Of a DNA stretch of 64,000 bases, positions 27,171-35,459 are shown in pieces. The position numbers and the translations under genes were made by a program. Source of the stretch: Shimia sp. R10_1. Lineage in GTDB: Bacteria > Pseudomonadota > Alphaproteobacteria > Rhodobacterales > Rhodobacteraceae. Each line of letters starts with the position of its first letter. Position 1 is the first letter of the stretch. Below the pieces are notes generated by a model. The model was given only the letters and a program-made list of their open reading frames with translations. It did not search any database and was not told the origin of the DNA. The stretch spans positions 744,001 to 808,000 of the forward strand of contig NZ_JAGHQX010000001.1 of NCBI RefSeq assembly GCF_017744095.1, written 5' to 3'.

Positions 27171-28073
27171 TCAGGCGAGCAGAATCAGACCAACAATCGA
27201 AGCCGCCAAAAGCGCCATACCAAAATATTCACGCTTGCTGATGGTTTCGCGGAAAATCAGCACCGTGCCCAGAATGCCAAACACCAGCTCGATCTGCCCC
27301 ACTGTCTTTACATAAGCTGCGTTTTGCAGCGTGAAGGCCGTGAACCAGCAGAACGTGCCAGCCATGCTGGTCAAGCCAATGAACCCGGCAGTCCGCCATG
27401 CACTCAGCACCCTGCGGACTTCGCCCGGCTCACGCAACTTTAGCCACAGCCACATCCCGACCATCTGCATCGTTGTCACCGCTGCCAAGGTCACCAAGGC
27501 GCGTTGCATCGGCGCCTCAAGCGGCACCTCAAGTGACGCCCCACGGTAACAAACAGCCGAAACGCCAAACAAAGCCCCTGCAAGCAGCCCAAGCGCCGCC
27601 GAAGGACTCAGCATCCGTCGCCAGCCTTGCTGATTTGCCTCAATCGGGCCTGACAGCACCAATACCCCCGCGACGCCAATCGAAATCGCCAGCATCCCCA
27701 GAGGTGAAACCGCCTCCCCCAGCACCAGAATGCCGATCAACACGGTCAACAGCACTTCGGTTTTGATAAACGCCATGCCAACGGCAAAGTTGCGTCGCCC
27801 AAACAACATCACGGTGCACACCGTCGCCGTGATCTGCGCCGCTCCGCCAACAATGCCATAGCCCCAGAACGGCAACGCCAGCTTTGGCAGCTGTATTTGG
27901 CCCAAAGCCACCAGCGTTGCCAAAATCGCACCTGCAATCGGCGCCGAATAGACAAACCGCGCAAAAGTCGCTCCAGCCGCGGAAAGTTTCACCTGCGCGA
28001 GGTGTTTCTGCAGCATGAACCGAACGGTCTGAAACGCAGCGGCGGCGAGAGAGGCAATGATCCAAAGTTCCAT
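27171..28073 (-). CDS. EamA/DMT family transporter
   Basis: Inner-membrane protein of 300 residues with ten hydrophobic segments arranged as two five-helix EamA repeats, the usual size and form for drug/metabolite transporters. The FIKTEVLLTVLIGILVLGE and FGILGTVLIFRETISKRE ends of the repeats are recognisable. Substrate unknown. Monocistronic as far as can be seen. Confidence 0.85.
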   Translation of the reverse strand: MELWIIASLAAAAFQTVRFMLQKHLAQVKLSAAGATFARFVYSAPIAGAILATLVALGQIQLPKLALPFWGYGIVGGAAQITATVCTVMLFGRRNFAVGMAFIKTEVLLTVLIGILVLGEAVSPLGMLAISIGVAGVLVLSGPIEANQQGWRRMLSPSAALGLLAGALFGVSAVCYRGASLEVPLEAPMQRALVTLAAVTTMQMVGMWLWLKLREPGEVRRVLSAWRTAGFIGLTSMAGTFCWFTAFTLQNAAYVKTVGQIELVFGILGTVLIFRETISKREYFGMALLAASIVGLILLA

Positions 28074-28142
28074 GCCGCCCTAGATGCACGGCTTAGATGC
28101 GCTTGTCACGCCCAAGCTGTCCCCTAACCGCACCCACTCCCG

Positions 28143-28349
28143 CTACAGGCGCCCCCAGTGGACCCGCGCCCAGACGCGTTCGTAGATGACGTAACAGCAC
28201 AGCCCGACCCCGGTGTTGATCAACGCAAGCTTGCCCCCCAACGCCAATGATCCCGTTGCCAAAAGCCCAACCAATGCCATTGAAGCCAAGCCAATCACGT
28301 TCCAGATCACTGCTTTCACAATTGAGCGTTTCGGGGTTTCTGTTGCCAT
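28143..28349 (-). CDS. DUF2061 membrane protein
   Basis: Small protein of 68 residues: RSIVKAVIWNVIG, a hydrophobic helix, and a second helix ending YVIYERVWARVHWG, the DUF2061 pattern. Function unknown. Divergent from the XRE regulator gene. Confidence 0.8.
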   Translation of the reverse strand: MATETPKRSIVKAVIWNVIGLASMALVGLLATGSLALGGKLALINTGVGLCCYVIYERVWARVHWGRL

Positions 28350-28435
28350 GCCTCATATCCTTCTGGTCGTCCCTCACGCTTTCGTGAGCATAACGGACAC
28401 TTATCCTGAGGCGCTGCGTTTCATAATTCCGAATA

Positions 28436-28470
28436 TGATTAACAAAAATCGTCATTGGTGATATTAATCA
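28436..28470. promoter_or_regulatory. inverted repeat, candidate operator of the XRE gene
   Basis: TGATTAA at 28436-28442 and TTAATCA at 28464-28470 form perfect 7-bp arms around 21 nt, immediately upstream of the XRE regulator start at 28475, in the AT-rich divergent region. Possible autoregulatory site; binding is inferred. Confidence 0.35.
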
Positions 28471-28474
28471 ACTT

Positions 28475-29332
28475 ATGATCGAAAATATCGACAAACGTCT
28501 CCGCGCCAACCGCTTCCGCCAACGGCTTGCCACCGCCATGCAGACCAGCGCGATGTCACAGGCAGCGCTCGCGCGTGCCATCGGCGTGGATCGCTCCACC
28601 ATCAGCCAATTGCTCAATGACGACGGCGCCCGATTGCCAAATGCGCAGGTTGTGGGCGAATGCGCGGCTGCACTCGGAGTGTCGGCTGATTGGCTCCTTT
28701 CGCTCACAGATCGCCCGGAAAACACCGCCGATATTCTGGCAAACGCCCTCACGGTCACCAAAGCGCCCCGTGCCCTTGTGGATGAACAGATTTTTGCATG
28801 GCATCAGGAGGCCGCTGGCTACAAAATTCGCCATGTGCCCGCAGCATTGCCTGACATGCTCAAAACCGACGACATGCTGAGTTGGGAGTACTCCCCGCAT
28901 CTTGGCCGCACCACGGAACAAGCGATCAACGCATCCCGTGACCGGCTGAACCTGATGCGTGCGGCCCAATCAGACTATGAAATCGCGCTTCCGCGGCACG
29001 ACATGGAATCTTTTGCCCGCGGCGAGGGCTACTATCGTGGCCTTCCCACAGAAACACGCGCACGACAACTTGATCACTTCGCGACCCTGTCTGCGCAACT
29101 CTATCCGCGCATGCGCCTCTATCTTTTCGACGCGCGCCGCCTTTACTCCAGCCCGATCACTGTTTTTGGGCCCTTGCTTGCCGTCCTCTATCTCGGGCGC
29201 AACTATCTTGCGTTCCGAGACACCGAGCGCGTGACCTCGTTTACAGAGCATTTTGACAATCTCGTGCGCCAGGCCGATGTGACTGCACGCGAAATTCCGG
29301 CGTACATCGAACAGCTCAGATCCGACTTATAG
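28475..29332 (+). CDS. XRE family transcriptional regulator
   Basis: Protein of 285 residues. An N-terminal lambda-repressor-like helix-turn-helix spans about residues 25-80 (SQAALARAIGVDRSTISQLLND, LGVSADWLLSLTDR). The C-terminal 200 residues are a conserved but unnamed domain with HDMESFARGEGYYRGLP and FGPLLAVLYLGRNYLAF, of a type seen in Rhodobacterales regulators. Effector and targets unknown; the adjacent inverted repeat suggests autoregulation. Confidence 0.85.
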   Translation: MIENIDKRLRANRFRQRLATAMQTSAMSQAALARAIGVDRSTISQLLNDDGARLPNAQVVGECAAALGVSADWLLSLTDRPENTADILANALTVTKAPRALVDEQIFAWHQEAAGYKIRHVPAALPDMLKTDDMLSWEYSPHLGRTTEQAINASRDRLNLMRAAQSDYEIALPRHDMESFARGEGYYRGLPTETRARQLDHFATLSAQLYPRMRLYLFDARRLYSSPITVFGPLLAVLYLGRNYLAFRDTERVTSFTEHFDNLVRQADVTAREIPAYIEQLRSDL

Positions 29333-29377
29333 GGCAAGATACCGCCATTAAGCACGCAACAGACTTGTGTAAAAAGC

Positions 29378-30568
29378 CTATGGCTTCGTCACATCATGAC
29401 TGTAAATCCAATCAAACTGCCCCATCAGTTTTTTGGGCGCAAAGGTGGTCGCCAATCGCATGCCCATATGCGCGGCCGTGCGCACGACTGGATTGGCCAG
29501 GTGATACTTCCAGGCGTTCTTGCTGGCGGCATCTACCACCCGTTTGACACGCTCCTCTCGCCGCGTTTGATAGGCCGCGAGCCCCTCAGAAAGGGTGCCC
29601 GCGCGCTCAAGCGCATCTCTTAGGACCCAGGCATCTTCCATCGCCATAGAAGCCCCCTGCGCCATAAACGGCAAAGTGGGATGCGCCGCATCACCCAGAA
29701 TGGCGCAGTTTCCTTGATGCCAAACCGGCGCGACAGGGTGACGGAACAGCCCCCACCGGCTGACCTCTGTGACTTCACCAAGCAACGCGCGCGCGTCGCC
29801 TCCGAAATCGTTAAAAACACGGCGCAGGTTTTGCGGATCGTCGGTGTGATGCCAGCCCTCTTCGGCCCAGCCTGCCTGCTCCTGCACAGCAACCAAATTG
29901 ACCATCGTGCCACCCCGCAAAGGGTAGCTCACCAAATGCCGATGCGGCCCCATATGGACCTGTACCAAATTGCCATGGCGCATGGTGTTGGGGACAATGG
30001 CCCGCCAGGCGACCTGTCGCGTGAAAAACGGCGCAACCGTGCCATTCAACACCCCCCGCAACCGCGAATGCAGACCATCCCCGCCAATAACAAGATCGGC
30101 GCGCATTTCTGAGCCGTTGGACATCACCACCCGCGCCCGCTCACCGCCGCGACCTGGATGCACTGTCTCCACGTTCTGCAGCAACAGTATTTTGATCCCC
30201 GCCGCCCGCACGGCCTGTGCCAGCAGATCAATCAAATCCGCACGATGCACGAAATGATAAGGCGTTCCCGCTTTGATCAATCCAAGATCAAGATGGGCAA
30301 CCAGCCGTCCAGCGGCATAATCTCGCAACTCAACAGCCTGTGCCTTCACCGAGCGCGCCTCAAGATGGCTCGCCAGACCAAGCCCACGCAAAACCGCCAA
30401 ACCATTGGGGCTGACCTGCAGGCCGGCGCCCACTTCCTTGATTGCCTCTGCCTGCTCCAGCACACAGACCCGTGCGCCCAGCTGCCGCAAAGCCAGCGCA
30501 GCTGTCAGTCCACCGATACCAGCGCCAATGACGCAAACTTTCTGTTCACTCAGATCCATCGTCGCCAT
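29378..30568 (-). CDS. FAD-dependent monooxygenase (group A flavoprotein hydroxylase)
   Basis: Protein of 396 residues. The FAD-binding fold starts with VIGAGIGGLTAALAL, DG-motif IGGDGLHSRLRG near the middle and GDAAHPTLPFMAQGASMAMED near residue 290. This arrangement matches salicylate hydroxylase-like enzymes of the UbiH/PobA superfamily, acting on an aromatic substrate with NAD(P)H and oxygen. No ring-degradation genes are adjacent, so the substrate is open. The ATG at 30568 (or 30559) is chosen; the TTG at 30592 lies in the dksA terminator. Confidence 0.82.
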   Translation of the reverse strand: MATMDLSEQKVCVIGAGIGGLTAALALRQLGARVCVLEQAEAIKEVGAGLQVSPNGLAVLRGLGLASHLEARSVKAQAVELRDYAAGRLVAHLDLGLIKAGTPYHFVHRADLIDLLAQAVRAAGIKILLLQNVETVHPGRGGERARVVMSNGSEMRADLVIGGDGLHSRLRGVLNGTVAPFFTRQVAWRAIVPNTMRHGNLVQVHMGPHRHLVSYPLRGGTMVNLVAVQEQAGWAEEGWHHTDDPQNLRRVFNDFGGDARALLGEVTEVSRWGLFRHPVAPVWHQGNCAILGDAAHPTLPFMAQGASMAMEDAWVLRDALERAGTLSEGLAAYQTRREERVKRVVDAASKNAWKYHLANPVVRTAAHMGMRLATTFAPKKLMGQFDWIYSHDVTKP

Positions 30569-30574
30569 ATCTAC

Positions 30575-30603
30575 AAAAAAACGCCGAGGCAAAAGCCCCG
30601 GCG
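30575..30603 (-). terminator. Rho-independent terminator of dksA
   Basis: On the minus strand CGCCGGGGC and GCCTCGGCG (one G-T pair) form a 9-bp stem with a TTTT loop, followed by seven T. It lies 29 nt after the dksA stop. A T-run is also present on the plus-strand side (30608-30615), so the hairpin could work both ways. Confidence 0.85.
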
Positions 30604-30631
30604 CGATGTTTTTTTGAGCAATTTGAAAAAA

Positions 30632-31054
30632 TCAGTCGTCGCGATGTACTTTTTCGCGGCGTTCATGCCGTTCTTGCGCTTCAAGGCTCATCGTCGCAAT
30701 TGGGCGCGCATCCAGACGGCGCAGCGAAATCGGCTCTCCGGTCACTTCGCAGTAGCCGTATTCACCTTCATCAATGCGGCGCAATGCGCTGTCGATTTTC
30801 AGAACGAGTTTGCGTTGGCGATCCCGGGTGCGCAATTCTAGGGCGCGGTCGGTTTCTTCGCTGGCGCGGTCTGCAACATCAGGAATGTTGCGTGTGCTGT
30901 CTTGTAGGCCTTCAATGGTGTCGCGGCTGCCTGCCAGAAGCTCCTCTTTCCAGTTCAGCAGTTTGCGACGGAAGTACTCAACTTGCCGGTCATTCATGAA
31001 CGGCTCATCCTCTGCAGGACGGTAGTCGTCCGGCAGGAAAGTTTCTGCTTTCAT
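30632..31054 (-). CDS. dksA: RNA polymerase-binding transcription factor DksA, single-Cys type
   Basis: Protein of 140 residues: a coiled coil (about 20-100) with the DRASEETDRALELR tip region, then the C-terminal globular part. The zinc finger keeps only the first of four cysteines (YGYCEVTGEPISLRRLDARP). Rhodobacter sphaeroides DksA is known to work with a single Cys, so this is lineage-typical, not a defect. It acts with ppGpp at RNA polymerase to adjust rRNA and amino-acid gene transcription. The ATG at 31054 follows GGGAGC; the frame to 31105 is longer but unsupported. Confidence 0.93.
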   Translation of the reverse strand: MKAETFLPDDYRPAEDEPFMNDRQVEYFRRKLLNWKEELLAGSRDTIEGLQDSTRNIPDVADRASEETDRALELRTRDRQRKLVLKIDSALRRIDEGEYGYCEVTGEPISLRRLDARPIATMSLEAQERHERREKVHRDD

Positions 31055-31238
31055 TTGTGCTCCCTTACCGTGGTCAACGTCCGTGGTGCTATTCAAGTCA
31101 GACATGCCACCCCCTTCTCTATTGCCAGCAAATACTCTCTTGGAGCGAGAATGTCACTACCTGTTAATGGTACATTGCGGACAAAATATGTTCACGATAG
31201 GCTGCCGCGAAAAATTGATGTACGGGCGGAGAAATTTT

Positions 31239-32078
31239 ATGCAGTTTTCAGGCACCAAAGACTATGTGGCCACAGACGATCTGACAGTGGCTGTAAACGC
31301 CGCGGTGGCGCTTGAACGCCCCTTGTTGGTCAAGGGCGAGCCGGGCACAGGCAAGACCGAACTGGCGCTGCAAGTGGCGCGCGGCCTTGGCCTGAAAATG
31401 ATTGAGTGGAACGTCAAATCCACCACCAAGGCACAGCAGGGTCTCTACGAATATGACGCCGTGTCTCGCCTTCGCGATAGTCAACTAGGAGATGCACGCG
31501 TCCACGATATCTCCAACTACATCAAACGCGGAAAACTCTGGGAAGCCTTTGAGAGTGATGAAAAAGTTGTGCTGTTGATTGATGAGATTGACAAGGCCGA
31601 CATCGAGTTTCCAAACGACCTTCTCCAAGAACTCGACAAGATGGCGTTCCACGTCTACGAGACCGGAGAAACCGTCAGCGCCAAACACCGCCCGATCATC
31701 ATCATCACCTCCAACAACGAAAAAGAACTGCCCGACGCCTTCCTGCGTCGCTGCTTTTTCCATTACATCCGCTTCCCGGATATGGACACACTGAAAAAAA
31801 TCGTCGAAGTGCACCATCCGGGCATCAAAGAGGCGCTTCTAACCACCGCACTCACGCAGTTCTTTGAAATCCGCGACACCGCCGGGCTGAAGAAAAAACC
31901 TTCCACCTCCGAAGTGATTGACTGGCTGAAGCTGCTTTTGGCCGAAGATCTCTCTCCAGAGGACTTGAAGCGAGATGGCGCCAATGCGCTGCCAAAACTG
32001 CACGGGGCGCTTCTGAAAAACGAGCAAGATGTCCATCTTTTTGAACGCCTCGCCTTCATGGCGCGCTCTGGCCGCTGA
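31239..32078 (+). CDS. MoxR family AAA+ ATPase
   Basis: Protein of 279 residues. Walker A GEPGTGKTEL is at about 37-46, Walker B VLLIDEIDKAD near 110, sensor 1 IITSNNEKELP near 155, and the arginine-finger region FLRRCFF follows. The ATG at 31239 has GGCGGAGA upstream. MoxR ATPases work with VWA proteins to mature or remodel other proteins; a CoxE-type VWA protein is encoded 2.2 kb downstream on the same strand, with a GNAT enzyme, a DUF2927 lipoprotein and a tiny membrane protein in between. Confidence 0.92.
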   Translation: MQFSGTKDYVATDDLTVAVNAAVALERPLLVKGEPGTGKTELALQVARGLGLKMIEWNVKSTTKAQQGLYEYDAVSRLRDSQLGDARVHDISNYIKRGKLWEAFESDEKVVLLIDEIDKADIEFPNDLLQELDKMAFHVYETGETVSAKHRPIIIITSNNEKELPDAFLRRCFFHYIRFPDMDTLKKIVEVHHPGIKEALLTTALTQFFEIRDTAGLKKKPSTSEVIDWLKLLLAEDLSPEDLKRDGANALPKLHGALLKNEQDVHLFERLAFMARSGR

Positions 32079-32137
32079 GCAACCGCTGCGCATTTGCCGC
32101 AAAACAGAGGATCGCATGCCATAGGTGGCAAATAAAA

Positions 32138-32166
32138 CGTGGCGCACAACAGTTTTTTGCGCCACG
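32138..32166. repeat. hairpin after the MoxR gene
   Basis: CGTGGCGCA (32138-32146) and TGCGCCACG (32158-32166) are perfect 9-bp arms around an 11-nt loop containing six T. There is no T-run after either arm, so it is not a classical terminator; it could stabilise the moxR 3' end or act with Rho. Confidence 0.45.
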
Positions 32167-32247
32167 CCCCCGTTCTTGGCGTAACCTGAACCATAGGCGT
32201 CAGTCAGCATCCTGCATTCTGCAGCGCATAAGGAGCAAACCAGGCCC

Positions 32248-32709
32248 ATGATCACAGCCCAAGCCACCGACTTGCGCATTCGTCCGCTCGAACGCTCTGA
32301 CCAAGCCGACTGGCGCAGGCTCTGGACAGCCTATCTCGCCTTTTATGAAAGCACGGTCTCAGATGAGGTCTATGCCACCACATTTGAGCGGCTTCTGGGG
32401 GATGACGCTCAGGATTTTTCCTGCCTTGTGGCTGAAAAAGACGGCGCCCTGGTTGGCCTCACCCACTACCTGTTCCATCGCCATGCCTGGCGTGTGGAAA
32501 ATGTCTGCTACCTTCAGGATCTCTACGCCGACCCACAGGTGCGCGGCACAGGGGTTGGGCGCAAACTGATTGAAGCTGTGTATGAAGCGGCAGATGCCCA
32601 AGGGGCTCCAAATGTCTATTGGCTGACGCAAGAGTTCAACACGACGGCGCGGCAACTGTATGATCGTGTTGGCAAACACACCCCATTTGTTAAGTACCAA
32701 AGGCCCTGA
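32248..32709 (+). CDS. GNAT family N-acetyltransferase
   Basis: Protein of 153 residues with the GNAT core: LRIRPLERSD opening strand, YLQDLYADPQVRGTGVGRKLIEAV acetyl-CoA loop and the C-terminal YDRVGKHTPFVKYQ strand. Substrate unknown. Its stop overlaps the start of the DUF2927 gene (TGATG), which suggests co-translation. Confidence 0.88.
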   Translation: MITAQATDLRIRPLERSDQADWRRLWTAYLAFYESTVSDEVYATTFERLLGDDAQDFSCLVAEKDGALVGLTHYLFHRHAWRVENVCYLQDLYADPQVRGTGVGRKLIEAVYEAADAQGAPNVYWLTQEFNTTARQLYDRVGKHTPFVKYQRP

Positions 32710-34085
32710 TGTTTCGTTTTTTTCTTCCTGTCGTTTCGGTTTTGGGCGCGCTCGCTTTGGGGGCCTGCACCCCGCTAAACCAAAGTAACACCTCTACACG
32801 CGCCGCAGTGGCCGACACCACGCTGCCGCCCGTTAAGGGGTTTGCCACACCACGGCCCAAAGCTCCGGCGCGGTCCAACCGCGATATTGCGCGAGATTTC
32901 CTGGACCTCACATTTGAGTTGGAAAGCGGGCGCAAACTGGAGCGCCTGACACGGTTTGAGGGCCCAATCACTGTACGTGTCACAGGCACACCGCCCCCCG
33001 GCATGATGACCGACCTGCGCGCTCTGCTCGCGCGCCTGCGCTCCGAAGCGCGCATCAACATCAGCCTGAACAACACGCCAAACGCAAATATCACCATTCA
33101 GGCCGTATCCCGCAAAGACATCCGCAAGGCGCTGCCACAGGCGGCTTGCTTTGTTGTGCCCAATATTTCGTCCCTCAGCCAATATCGCGGCGCGCGGCGC
33201 AGCGGTGCGGCCAACTGGGCCCTACTGGAAAATCGCGAGAAAATCGCGATCTTCCTGCCCAATGACACCAGCCCACAGGAAACCCGCGACTGCCTGCACG
33301 AAGAATTGGCGCAAGCGCTCGGTCCCCTCAATGACCTTTACCGCCTGCCGGACAGTGTCTTTAACGATGATAACATCCATGCGGTGCTGACCGGTTTTGA
33401 CATGACCATACTGCGTGCATTTTATGATCCGATGCTCGCCAACGGCATGAGTCGCAATCAAGTTGCCAATCGTCTGCCCGCCATCTTGAGCCGGATCAAT
33501 CCGCGCGGGGATCAGCTGTCGTCAAATCCCCTGCCCGCCACACCGCGCAGCTGGATTGACGCGGTGCAAACCGCCCTTGGTCCCGGAACCACACCCGCCG
33601 GTCGCCGTGTCGCGGCACGCCAGGCGCTCTTGATTGCCCAATCTGAGGGCTGGCGCGACCACAGGTTGGGCTTTTCCCACTACGCGCTCGGGCGTCTGTT
33701 GCAGTCCCAAGACATCAGCGCCGCCCTGTCGGAATTCCGCGCAGCCGATCGCGCCTATCGCAGCACCGATGGTCTGGGCCCGCACCGCGCCTTTGTCGCC
33801 ACCCAGCTCTCTGCCTACGCGATCAGCGCAGGCCAAAGCCGCGAGGCCCTCAAAATCATCAGCCCTCAGCTCACCACGGCCGCCGAATTTGAAAACGCGG
33901 CACTGCTGTCTACCCTCATGCTGCTTCAAGCCGAAGCTCTGGACATGGAAGGCCAATTGGAAGATGCGGCCAACCTGCGTCTGGACAGTCTCGGGTGGGC
34001 ACGCTACGGATTTGGGCCGGATTGGGCCGTGCGCGCAAAACTGCGCGAAATTGCAACGCTCAGCCCGATCAAAGGGGGATCATAA
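32709..34085 (+). CDS. DUF2927 lipoprotein
   Basis: Protein of 458 residues with a lipoprotein signal peptide (lipobox LGAC, Cys20), a DUF2927 domain at about 60-250 and a helical repeat-like C-terminal half. The conserved CLHEELAQALG segment in DUF2927 recalls a HExxA-type metalloprotease helix, but catalytic activity is unproven. It would sit at a membrane facing the periplasm. It is located between the MoxR and CoxE genes and overlaps the GNAT stop. Confidence 0.8.
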   Translation: MFRFFLPVVSVLGALALGACTPLNQSNTSTRAAVADTTLPPVKGFATPRPKAPARSNRDIARDFLDLTFELESGRKLERLTRFEGPITVRVTGTPPPGMMTDLRALLARLRSEARINISLNNTPNANITIQAVSRKDIRKALPQAACFVVPNISSLSQYRGARRSGAANWALLENREKIAIFLPNDTSPQETRDCLHEELAQALGPLNDLYRLPDSVFNDDNIHAVLTGFDMTILRAFYDPMLANGMSRNQVANRLPAILSRINPRGDQLSSNPLPATPRSWIDAVQTALGPGTTPAGRRVAARQALLIAQSEGWRDHRLGFSHYALGRLLQSQDISAALSEFRAADRAYRSTDGLGPHRAFVATQLSAYAISAGQSREALKIISPQLTTAAEFENAALLSTLMLLQAEALDMEGQLEDAANLRLDSLGWARYGFGPDWAVRAKLREIATLSPIKGGS

Positions 34086-34091
34086 GACAAG

Positions 34092-34259
34092 ATGTTCGTG
34101 ATTATTGGGGCGCTTTTGGGCGCAGTGCTTGGCGGTGCCATTGCCAAAAAACGTGGCGGCAAACGGCTGGATATTTTGCAATATTGCGCTGTTTACGCGA
34201 TGATTTTTGCTATGCTTGGCCTGTTCGCAACCTTAGCTATCCACCGTATGGCATTGTAA
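34092..34259 (+). CDS. small two-helix membrane protein
   Basis: A 55-codon frame starting ATG at 34092, 6 nt after the DUF2927 stop and 6 nt before the CoxE start. The product opens MFVIIGALLGAVLGGAIAKK, giving a Gly-rich first helix, a basic cytoplasmic turn (KKRGGKR) and a second helix (YAMIFAMLGLFATLAI). The tight spacing within the operon and the clean hydrophobic pattern support it being real. Function unknown. Confidence 0.7.
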   Translation: MFVIIGALLGAVLGGAIAKKRGGKRLDILQYCAVYAMIFAMLGLFATLAIHRMAL

Positions 34260-34265
34260 AAAAAC

Positions 34266-35450
34266 ATGTTTCTTCCCTTCTTCGAAAATCTCCGTACTGC
34301 CCGCGTGCCCGTGTCGCTGCGCGAGTTTTTAGGCTTTCTAGAAGGATTAAAGGCCGGGCTCGCCACCTATGATGTGGAAAGTTTCTACTATCTGGCCCGC
34401 ACGATCATGGTGAAAGACGAGCGCAACATCGACAAATTTGACCGGGCCTTTGCCATGACCTTTGATGGCCTGGCAGAGATCAGCGCAGAGGCCGTTCTGG
34501 AAGCTGTGGACATTCCCGAGGAATGGCTGCGCAAGATGGCCGAAAAACACCTCAGCGCCGAAGAAATGGCCGAGATCGAGGCCATGGGTGGCTTTGACAA
34601 GCTGATGGAGACGCTGCAGGAGCGCCTGAAAGAACAAGAAGGCCGCCATCAGGGGGGCAACAAATGGATCGGCACTGCGGGCACCAGCCCGTTTGGCGCT
34701 TATGGCTACAACCCCGAGGGCGTGCGCATCGGCCAGAAAGAAAGCCGCCACCGCCGCGCGGTGAAGGTCTGGGACAAGCGCGAGTTCCGCAATTTTGACG
34801 ACACGGTCGAGCTCGGCACCCGCAACATCAAGGTGGCGCTCAAACGCCTGCGTCGCTGGGCACGCGAAGGCGCGGCAGACGAGCTTGATCTCAATGGCAC
34901 CATTCGCGCCACCGCAGAGCACGGCTATCTGGATGTCAAAACCCGCCCCGAACGCCATAACGCTGTAAAAGTACTGCTGTTTCTCGATGTCGGCGGCTCG
35001 ATGGATCCGCATATCAAGGTCGTGGAAGAGCTGTTCTCCGCCGCCCGTGCGGAGTTCAAACATCTGGAATATTACTACTTCCACAACTGCCTTTATGAAG
35101 GCGTGTGGCGCAACAACCAGCGCCGCTGGAACGACCAGACGCCCACCCACGAGGTGCTGCGCACCTATGGGCCGGATTACAAATGCATTTTTGTCGGGGA
35201 CGCCTCCATGTCCCCTTATGAAATCGCCTATGCAGGTGGGGCCAATGAACATTGGAACCAAGAGCCCGGCCAGGTCTGGCTGGAACGCGCCCGCGATCAG
35301 TGGCGCGACAATCTCTGGATCAATCCGGTGCCAGAAGCACAGTGGCAATACACCCACTCCATCAGCATGATCCGCGAGATTTTCGAGGACCGCATGGTGC
35401 CAATGACACTGCAGGGGCTAGAGCGGGGCATGCGCGAGCTGACCCGCTGA
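34266..35450 (+). CDS. CoxE-type VWA domain protein (MoxR partner)
   Basis: Protein of 394 residues. The N-terminal helical half is of the CoxE type, and the VWA fold begins at about residue 235 with LLFLDVGGSMD; the metal-site motif is DxGxS rather than DxSxS. A later KCIFVGDASMSPYEI completes the site. CoxE/MoxR pairs act in maturation of metalloenzymes or envelope proteins; the target here is unknown. The gene ends 9 nt before the convergent muramidase gene. Confidence 0.88.
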   Translation: MFLPFFENLRTARVPVSLREFLGFLEGLKAGLATYDVESFYYLARTIMVKDERNIDKFDRAFAMTFDGLAEISAEAVLEAVDIPEEWLRKMAEKHLSAEEMAEIEAMGGFDKLMETLQERLKEQEGRHQGGNKWIGTAGTSPFGAYGYNPEGVRIGQKESRHRRAVKVWDKREFRNFDDTVELGTRNIKVALKRLRRWAREGAADELDLNGTIRATAEHGYLDVKTRPERHNAVKVLLFLDVGGSMDPHIKVVEELFSAARAEFKHLEYYYFHNCLYEGVWRNNQRRWNDQTPTHEVLRTYGPDYKCIFVGDASMSPYEIAYAGGANEHWNQEPGQVWLERARDQWRDNLWINPVPEAQWQYTHSISMIREIFEDRMVPMTLQGLERGMRELTR

Positions 35451-35459
35451 TCCCGGCCC

